The position numbers were made by a program, and so were the translations under genes. The notes beneath the pieces were generated by a model. That model was given only the letters and a program-made list of their open reading frames with translations, was not told the origin of the DNA and did no database searches. From positions 620,001 through 684,000 of the forward strand of contig NZ_WVNW01000001.1 of the NCBI RefSeq assembly GCF_013179285.1: a stretch of 64,000 nucleotides of DNA. The letters run 5' to 3'. The DNA comes from Roseobacter sp. HKCCD6576-2. Lineage in GTDB: Bacteria; Pseudomonadota; Alphaproteobacteria; Rhodobacterales; Rhodobacteraceae. Positions 59,155 to 64,000 of the stretch are shown here, in pieces; position 1 is the first letter of the stretch, and each line of letters starts with the position of its first letter.

Positions 59155-59164
59155 TGTGATCACA
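59155..59164. promoter_or_regulatory. TGTGATCACA palindrome at the GntR gene start
   Basis: A perfect 10-mer 8 nt upstream of the regulator start codon at 59146, overlapping the ribosome-binding region. It is identical to the operators before sdhC and sucC. A single copy is present; I find no second copy 21 bp away. Confidence 0.65.
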
Positions 59165-59174
59165 AAGATCCGGG

Positions 59175-59885
59175 TCACGGCAAGGGGTCGAACTGCCACG
59201 CCAAAAGCGCGGGCCCGTGGGTTTTCAACCAATCCCGCTCCGTCTCATAACAGGGGTAGAGATCGGCGCAGACGGCCCAGAACCGGGCAGAATGGTTCAT
59301 TTCCGCCAGGTGGGCCACTTCATGAGCGGCGACGTAATCCAACACTGTTGGCGGTGCCATGATCAAACGCCAGGAGAACATCAAATCGCCTTTCGATGAG
59401 CAGCTGCCCCAACGACTGCGCGGGTCGCGCAGTGTCAGCCGACCATAAGACCTGCCGAGCTGGCCCGCATAACGGTCACAAGCGGAGGCGAGGCGGTCCC
59501 GCGCCAGGGCTTTCAGCAGAGCCCGAACCCGCGGCGCAACGCGAGGGCCCGCTGGCACAAAAATTCCCTCCTGCGTCAACCGCGCGGCACGCCCGGTGCC
59601 TACAAAGACCCTGCGGTCGACGCCGCAGATCGGGACTGTGCCACCGATCTCTGGCCGCCTCAGGTCTGGCGTCTGAGCCAGTTGCATTCTCAGCCAAGCT
59701 TCCCGGTCCCGAAGAAACGCCAGCGCTTCGGCCTCTGGCGCCCAATGCGGCAAGCTCAAACTCACCCGCCCATCGGCCCGCGACACCCTCAAAGAAAACC
59801 GCCGCGCCCGCGTGGATCGGCGCAAAAGCACCGAGACCGGTGGCTCGCCTGGCAGGATATGAATGGCGTCGGTCTCTTTGGGCAT
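59175..59885 (-). CDS. YgjP-like (M48/DUF45) metallopeptidase
   Basis: A 236-residue protein of the YgjP/SprT-like family. Zinc and catalytic residues are in DYVAAHEVAHLAEMNHSARFW (HExxH plus the later NHS). The preceding RDPRSRWGSCSSKGDLMFSWRLIMAP is the family hallmark. The role in the cell is not well defined. The start MPKETDAIHILPGE at 59885 is taken by family alignment. Its stop lies close behind the GntR start region, with the GTGATCAC site between them. Confidence 0.88.
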   Translation of the reverse strand: MPKETDAIHILPGEPPVSVLLRRSTRARRFSLRVSRADGRVSLSLPHWAPEAEALAFLRDREAWLRMQLAQTPDLRRPEIGGTVPICGVDRRVFVGTGRAARLTQEGIFVPAGPRVAPRVRALLKALARDRLASACDRYAGQLGRSYGRLTLRDPRSRWGSCSSKGDLMFSWRLIMAPPTVLDYVAAHEVAHLAEMNHSARFWAVCADLYPCYETERDWLKTHGPALLAWQFDPLP

Positions 59886-59998
59886 GTTTCTTTGGCAGGC
59901 CGGGCTTGACATGGATGGGCTTGAAAGGCTTTGACACCTCTCTGACATTGTGGCACGTGAGCGCAATTCTCTCGATATCGATGATTAAAGGGGGTGTC

Positions 59999-60352
59999 AT
60001 GCCCAAAGAAGAATGGGGCGTCAAACGTGTTTGCCCAACGACGGGCAAGCGGTTTTACGACCTGAACAAGAACCCGATCGTCAGCCCCTATACGGGCGAC
60101 GTCGTCACATTGGACACGGGCAAAGGCTCGCGGACACTGGTCGCGGACAAAGCCGATAAACTGGCCACGAAGAAAGACGCCGCCGAGGACGCCGAAGAGG
60201 TGGTTCTGGAGGATGATGAAGATTTGGTGCTGGATGACGACGCGGATGTCGATCTGGACGACGACGATGTGTTGGAAGACGATGACGACACTGAAACCGT
60301 CGCATTGGACGATCTGGCCGATGTGGCCGCCAATGATGGCGACGACGACTGA
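59999..60352 (+). CDS. TIGR02300 family protein
   Basis: A 117-residue protein. The conserved N-terminus MPKEEWGVKRVCPTTGKRFYDLNKNPIVSPYTGD has a CPTTG turn and defines the TIGR02300 family, found only in alphaproteobacteria. The C-terminal 50 residues are almost all Asp and Glu (DDDADVDLDDDDVLEDDDD), an acidic disordered tail. Function unknown. It is divergent from the YgjP-like gene and precedes tRNA-Ala, a layout seen in related genomes. Confidence 0.92.
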   Translation: MPKEEWGVKRVCPTTGKRFYDLNKNPIVSPYTGDVVTLDTGKGSRTLVADKADKLATKKDAAEDAEEVVLEDDEDLVLDDDADVDLDDDDVLEDDDDTETVALDDLADVAANDGDDD

Positions 60353-60454
60353 TCGTCGAGACTAGCAATGGCGCGGGACGGGGATTTTTCGCTTGAACTG
60401 CCCCGCGCGACACCATAAACCGCCATTCGTTGCCGGGTTAGGCAACGCTGGTTT

Positions 60455-60530
60455 GGGGCCTTAGCTCAGCTGGGAGAGCGCCTGCATGGCATGCAGGAGG
60501 TCAGCGGTTCGATCCCGCTAGGCTCCACCA
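60455..60530 (+). tRNA. tRNA-Ala (anticodon GGC)
   Basis: A 76-nt cloverleaf with encoded CCA. Acceptor GGGGCCT pairs with AGGCTCC; the D-loop is AGCTCAGCTGGGAGAGC; the anticodon arm is CCTGC-ATGGCAT-GCAGG with anticodon GGC; the T-arm is GCGGTTCGATCCCGC. All canonical positions are present. Confidence 0.97.
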
Positions 60531-60857
60531 AATCCTTTCATTCCTTGGTTGAATGCGCGTGCGTCGCGAATGCTTAGACCGCTATCAAGCACGCTGATTC
60601 TGTGCGTTTCGGAAGTCGTGTGGGCATTGATATGTCGATCACCGAAACGCTGCGGACTCGCTGAGAACACCATTGAGAATCTGGCACCTCGCCGCACGAA
60701 CGGCGAGTATCGTTCAGCATCCGGAAACGGTGTTTTTCAGATGATCAGTCAGAAAGCGCTTGGGTCGCGAGGCCTACCTTCTCTAAAAGCATAAAGTCTT
60801 TTTGAATCTTGGCTAGCTCTTGGCTTATACCTCCGGCGGGGTCAGGGGGCCGTTTTT
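60531..60857 (+). other. Gene-poor region behind tRNA-Ala
   Basis: 327 nt without a supportable gene. It holds a perfect 7-bp hairpin (CTCGCCG-CACGAA-CGGCGAG, 60688-60707) without a T-run, and a pair of inverted 7-mers GTTTCGG and CCGAAAC about 30 nt apart near 60605. No integrase or direct repeat of the tRNA end is seen. Confidence 0.4.
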
Positions 60858-61184
60858 ATGAGTATCGTTTCGAGAACCGATACAATGGTGGAGTGCGCAC
60901 TCGAATCGCTCTTGGGCGATGCGGTGCCGAAATCCGATGTTGTGCATCTCTTGGTGCATCGCTGGCCGCAGGCGTCGGGTTTGCAAGTTATGGTCGCATT
61001 GATCAGTGCGGCCAATGCCATTGAACAGGTCTATGCTGCTGGCAGCCCGGCTCGTCTGGACGCCGAACGCGCCATGCGCCGGGCCGTCATGCTTTCGATC
61101 GATCTCTATGCTCTGGAAGCGCGGGGGATCAGCCCGGTCATGGCGTCCGATCTTCTGAGTTTCTGGGCGGAAAACCCGGCGTAA
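60858..61184 (+). CDS. Hypothetical protein, 108 residues
   Basis: A mainly helical protein: VECALESLLGDAVPKSDVVHLLVHRWPQ, QVMVALISAANAIEQVY, RLDAERAMRRAVMLSIDLYALEARG. AGGGGG precedes the ATG by 8 nt. It lies 54 nt before the helicase gene on the same strand and may be co-transcribed. No family recognised. Confidence 0.65.
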   Translation: MSIVSRTDTMVECALESLLGDAVPKSDVVHLLVHRWPQASGLQVMVALISAANAIEQVYAAGSPARLDAERAMRRAVMLSIDLYALEARGISPVMASDLLSFWAENPA

Positions 61185-61238
61185 CGCCGGCGCGGTTTTC
61201 GCATGGCGCAGGCATCCGCGGGCCGCTAGGGTCGGCCC

Positions 61239-62768
61239 ATGTTGTCACCCGCCATTTCCTTTTCAGATGATCAGGCCAGCGCCTATGATGCGATTGCCGA
61301 GATGCTGCGCAGCGCTGGCGTCGATCTTGATCGCGAGACCATGACACCAGCCGCCGAGGGCACCTCCAGCGTGATGGCTGTCATCGGCAAAGCGGGCAGC
61401 GGCAAGACCCTGCTCCTCGCGCATTTGGTGAGGGCCTTGGAAGACGCCGGTGTTGACTTGATCTCGGGCGATTGGGAGGGCCGCCGCCGTCGCGAGCGGC
61501 GGACCGTGGCTATTCTGGCGCCAACGAACAAGGCGGCCTCTGTTCTGCGGACACGCGGCGTGCCAGCGACCACAATCCACCGGATCCTCTACACACCGGT
61601 CTACGACCCGGAATATGAGAAGGTCGCGGAATGGCTGGCAGGCCAAGGCGAGCGACCAGAGATCGAGGCGCTGACGGACGCGGCGCTTGATCGGGCGAAA
61701 CAGGTCTATGACGCGCATAAATCCGTACCCGCAGCCCTCGCGGCGGCGGGTCTGCGCGGCTCGGATTTCATCACTGGCTGGAAACGGCGCGAGGACCCGC
61801 TCGACATCGGTTTGGTCGATGAAAGCTCGATGCTGGATCAGAAGCAATTTGAGGATCTGCGCGAAATCTTCCCGACATTGATCCTCTTCGGTGATCCGGC
61901 GCAGTTGGCCCCCGTGGGGCAGTCTGGCGAGATGGTGTTCGATCAACTCAAGGGGCCGCGTAAACAGGAACTGGCGCGGGTGCACCGGCAGGAGGCGGAC
62001 AATCCGATCCTTGATCTGGCCCATGCGTTGGGCGATCCGTCGCTCAGCTTTGAAGCCTTCGAGCGCATGGTCGAAGAGGCCGCGCGCCGCGATGACCGGG
62101 TTGTTGTCGCGCCGCGCGCCGATAGCGATCTGATGGCGCGCAGTCCGGTTCTGGTCTGGCGCAACGCCACCCGCATACGGTTAATCCGCGCCTTCCGCAT
62201 GGCCCATGGTGCGCCGGAGGATGCGCTCCTGCCCGGCGAGCCGCTGATTTGTGATGGGATCGAGTTGCCGATCAAGCACCGCAAGAAACGCATTGATCTG
62301 GAGGCACGCGGCCTGATCAAGGGTGCGCAGGTGGTCTATGTCGGCCCCGGCAACAAGCCCGGGTTCTCGCGGCTGCATGTGGTTGGGGCAGAAAGCCCGC
62401 GCCTGTCTGCCGCCTCGATTGTGAAAATCGAAAAGCCGGATGAGGAAGAGCCGTTCATTCCCTACGCCGCGCGGATGGGCGCGGCGTTTCTGCATGGCGC
62501 GGCGGTGACCACCCACAAGGCGCAAGGCTCACAATGGGAGACGGTGCAGGTCTTTGCCCCCGATCTCTACGCCGCAGCCCGGTCGGGGCGCGAGGAGGCG
62601 GGGCAGGCCCTTTGGAAGCGCTTGGCTTATGTGGCGATCACGCGGGCGGAGCATCGGCTCATATGGGTCACACGCTATATGCTGTCAAAGCCGCAAGTGG
62701 TGCTGGGCGTGGACGATCTGGTGGTACCCACCGTACCACTCGCGCTCGAAGGGGAGGCTCTGCTATGA
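61239..62768 (+). CDS. RecD-like ATP-dependent DNA helicase
   Basis: A 509-residue superfamily-1 helicase. Walker A is VIGKAGSGKTLLLAHL near 48-63; motif Ia region is ILAPTNKAASVLRTRG; motif II is LVDESSMLDQ; GDPAQLAPVGQSG is motif III; the C-terminal UvrD_C_2 part has VTTHKAQGSQWETVQV and WKRLAYVAITRAEHRLIWVTR. It resembles the RecD2/exodeoxyribonuclease V alpha-like group without the RecB/C partners. It is likely 5'-3' and involved in repair. Its stop overlaps the SDR start (ATGA). Confidence 0.92.
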   Translation: MLSPAISFSDDQASAYDAIAEMLRSAGVDLDRETMTPAAEGTSSVMAVIGKAGSGKTLLLAHLVRALEDAGVDLISGDWEGRRRRERRTVAILAPTNKAASVLRTRGVPATTIHRILYTPVYDPEYEKVAEWLAGQGERPEIEALTDAALDRAKQVYDAHKSVPAALAAAGLRGSDFITGWKRREDPLDIGLVDESSMLDQKQFEDLREIFPTLILFGDPAQLAPVGQSGEMVFDQLKGPRKQELARVHRQEADNPILDLAHALGDPSLSFEAFERMVEEAARRDDRVVVAPRADSDLMARSPVLVWRNATRIRLIRAFRMAHGAPEDALLPGEPLICDGIELPIKHRKKRIDLEARGLIKGAQVVYVGPGNKPGFSRLHVVGAESPRLSAASIVKIEKPDEEEPFIPYAARMGAAFLHGAAVTTHKAQGSQWETVQVFAPDLYAAARSGREEAGQALWKRLAYVAITRAEHRLIWVTRYMLSKPQVVLGVDDLVVPTVPLALEGEALL

Positions 62769-63493
62769 AAACCATCCTAATCACCGGGGCCAGCTCGGGC
62801 ATTGGCCGGGCGACCGCCGAATTGTTCCTCGAACAGGGGTGGTGTGTCGGTCTTGTGGCGCGCCGCGGCGAGATGTTGGAGGACATGGCAGGCGGGTTGG
62901 AAACCGCGTTGCCCTTGCCCGCCGATGTCAGCGATTTGGCACAGATGGAGGCGGCTGTCGCCGCGATGGTCGCGACCTGGGGACGGCTAGATGCGGTTTT
63001 CAACAATGCCGGCATTTTCACGCCTCAGGGCACGATTGATGAGATCGATCCCGAAGACTGGCACCGTTCACTTGCCGTCAATCTGACCGGCATGTTCAAC
63101 ACCGCCCGCGCCGCCTTTGCGCAGATGCGCGCGCAAGAGCCGCAAGGGGGACGGATCATCAATAACGGCTCGCTCTCGGCCCATAACCCGCGCGAGGGCT
63201 CGATTTGCTATACCACAACGAAACATGGGGTGACTGGGCTGACCAAGACGCTGGCGCTCGATGGCCGCCCTTTTGGGATCGCGGCCGGGCAGATCGACAT
63301 TGGCAATGCGCGGACCGAGTTGGTCGATAAGCTGAATGCCAGGATAGAGGCCGAGGGCAAACCCCTGATGCCAATGATGGATGTGGCGGATGCGGCGCGC
63401 TCGGTTCTGCATATGGCCAATATGCCAGCCTCGGCCAATGTGCTGTTTCAGACGGTGATGGCGACGAATATGCCCTATGTCGGGCGCGGTTGA
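62765..63493 (+). CDS. SDR family oxidoreductase
   Basis: A 242-residue short-chain dehydrogenase. The cofactor motif is TGASSGIGRA at 6-15, followed by ARRGEML (NADP-type Arg). NNAGIF is near 80, and the catalytic Tyr and Lys are in YTTTKHG. IDIGNARTELVDKLNAR is typical of the YdfG-like group. It is coupled to the helicase gene by an ATGA overlap, with no evident functional link. Substrate unknown. Confidence 0.88.
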   Translation: MKTILITGASSGIGRATAELFLEQGWCVGLVARRGEMLEDMAGGLETALPLPADVSDLAQMEAAVAAMVATWGRLDAVFNNAGIFTPQGTIDEIDPEDWHRSLAVNLTGMFNTARAAFAQMRAQEPQGGRIINNGSLSAHNPREGSICYTTTKHGVTGLTKTLALDGRPFGIAAGQIDIGNARTELVDKLNARIEAEGKPLMPMMDVADAARSVLHMANMPASANVLFQTVMATNMPYVGRG

Positions 63494-63496
63494 ACC

Positions 63497-63907
63497 CTAG
63501 CCAAGCGGCTTGCCGCCCTTGCCGCCCGCCGGGCCCTGAAACTCCGGCAAACCATCGGCCAGTGTGATCCCCGGCAGGCGGGATGCAACATAAGTGTGGC
63601 ACTGTACGGCGACCTGATCCGGCGTATCCAAGCTGCCAAGGGTCACGAACACCACGCCTTCCGCTTCAAAACTCAGTTGGCTGCCGCAGGTGCCACAAAA
63701 CCGGCGGATGACGCCCGGTGAAGACTGATAAATCTGAGGTGCGTCTCCGACCCAATCCATCGCATCCGGGGCGACCTCCACAAATCCCATGAATGGCGCG
63801 CCGGAGGCTTTCTGGCACATCGTGCAGTGGCAGTAGCTGGCATAGGTCGGCGCGGTTTGGGAACGATATCTGACCGCGCCGCAAAGGCATCCGCCCGCCC
63901 ACGCCAT
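63497..63907 (-). CDS. GFA family (glutathione-dependent formaldehyde-activating enzyme-like) protein
   Basis: A 136-residue zinc protein of the GFA/CENP-V family. Zinc ligands are visible in GGCLCGAVRYRS, YCHCTMCQKASGAPF and RFCGTCGSQLSF. The founding member binds glutathione, but most relatives are of unknown function, and the family name should not be taken as proof of activity. It is convergent with the SDR gene. Confidence 0.9.
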   Translation of the reverse strand: MAWAGGCLCGAVRYRSQTAPTYASYCHCTMCQKASGAPFMGFVEVAPDAMDWVGDAPQIYQSSPGVIRRFCGTCGSQLSFEAEGVVFVTLGSLDTPDQVAVQCHTYVASRLPGITLADGLPEFQGPAGGKGGKPLG

Positions 63908-63910
63908 CGC

Positions 63911-64000
63911 TTATGTCCGAATGTAGCGGAAGACAGCAGAGGCCAGCCACCCCGCCGCAATCGCGATCACCAAAGACATAATACCGTAGATCAAAGGCCG
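63911..64000 (-). CDS. C-terminus of a membrane protein (cut by the window edge)
   Basis: The minus strand from the right edge reads 29 codons, RPLIYGIMSLVIAIAAGWLASAVFRYIRT without a break in frame, then TAA at 63911-63913. It is one transmembrane helix with a basic tail. It lies 3 nt before the GFA gene start, so the two are probably one operon. The family cannot be told from this fragment. Confidence 0.5.
   Translation of the reverse strand, partial: RPLIYGIMSLVIAIAAGWLASAVFRYIRT

Noticed and set aside
60549-60794. 81-codon frame behind tRNA-Ala
   Set aside because: No ribosome-binding site, no domain-like sequence, and composition unlike neighbouring genes.
60455-60857. Genomic island or prophage attachment at the tRNA-Ala 3' end
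   Set aside because: No integrase gene and no repeat of the tRNA end downstream; the following genes are ordinary chromosomal ones.

Overview
The window reads as chromosomal DNA of a marine-type alphaproteobacterium of the Rhodobacterales (Roseobacter/Rhodobacter group). The evidence is the split F1Fo layout (an Fo-only atpI-B-E-F'-F operon), a complete mdh/sucCDAB/lpd and sdhCDAB TCA set, the ethylmalonyl-CoA pathway genes ccr, ecm, mch and mcl2, an HvrA-type H-NS protein, and small Rhodobacterales-type proteins (DUF1523, TIGR02300, DUF1737). Base composition is GC-rich with tight gene packing and many 4-bp ATGA overlaps. I see no phage, insertion sequence, CRISPR array or rRNA. There is one tRNA, tRNA-Ala(GGC).

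Layout. 1-3.5 kb: end of a secreted protein, an ArsR-type regulator with its operators, and the Fo ATP synthase operon with promoter and terminator. 3.5-17.5 kb: a peptide uptake and breakdown neighbourhood (P1 peptidase, SDR, aldehyde dehydrogenase, fused DppDF ATPase, DppC, DppB, a detached DppA-like binding protein, an M20 peptidase and a lone creatinase N-terminal-like domain), interrupted by a phytase-like exported protein behind a Pho-box-like site. 17.5-25 kb: small membrane proteins, then deoC with an ALDH16-type dehydrogenase (deoxyribose catabolism), rpe and a flavoprotein. 25-31 kb: ccr, an acyltransferase, ecm, an H-NS-like protein and deoD. 31-35 kb: a flavin dehydrogenase and a BNR propeller. 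35-40 kb: the sdh operon, carrying two lipoproteins and a sulfotransferase between sdhA and sdhB. 40.7-43.4 kb: an mcl2-nnrU-DUF1737-mch operon. 44-57 kb: mdh and the suc/lpd cluster, interrupted by unrelated small genes and by a truncated second copy of sucD. 57-64 kb: a sterol-desaturase-like protein, an FCD-type GntR regulator, a YgjP-like metallopeptidase, TIGR02300, tRNA-Ala, a RecD-like helicase, an SDR and a GFA protein.

How it fits together. Acetyl-CoA assimilation (ccr, ecm, mcl2, mch) feeds the TCA cycle (sdh, mdh, suc, lpd), whose electrons enter the respiratory chain that drives the Fo motor encoded at the left. Two regulatory observations stand out. First, pairs of GTGATCAC palindromes at exactly 21-bp spacing precede both sdhC and sucC, and one more copy lies at the ribosome-binding region of the GntR regulator in the same window; this suggests a local TCA regulon. 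Second, a CGACATA-w-w-ATT motif precedes ccr, ecm and mcl2, the three ethylmalonyl-CoA pathway transcription units here. Both are read directly from sequence; the regulatory meaning is inferred.
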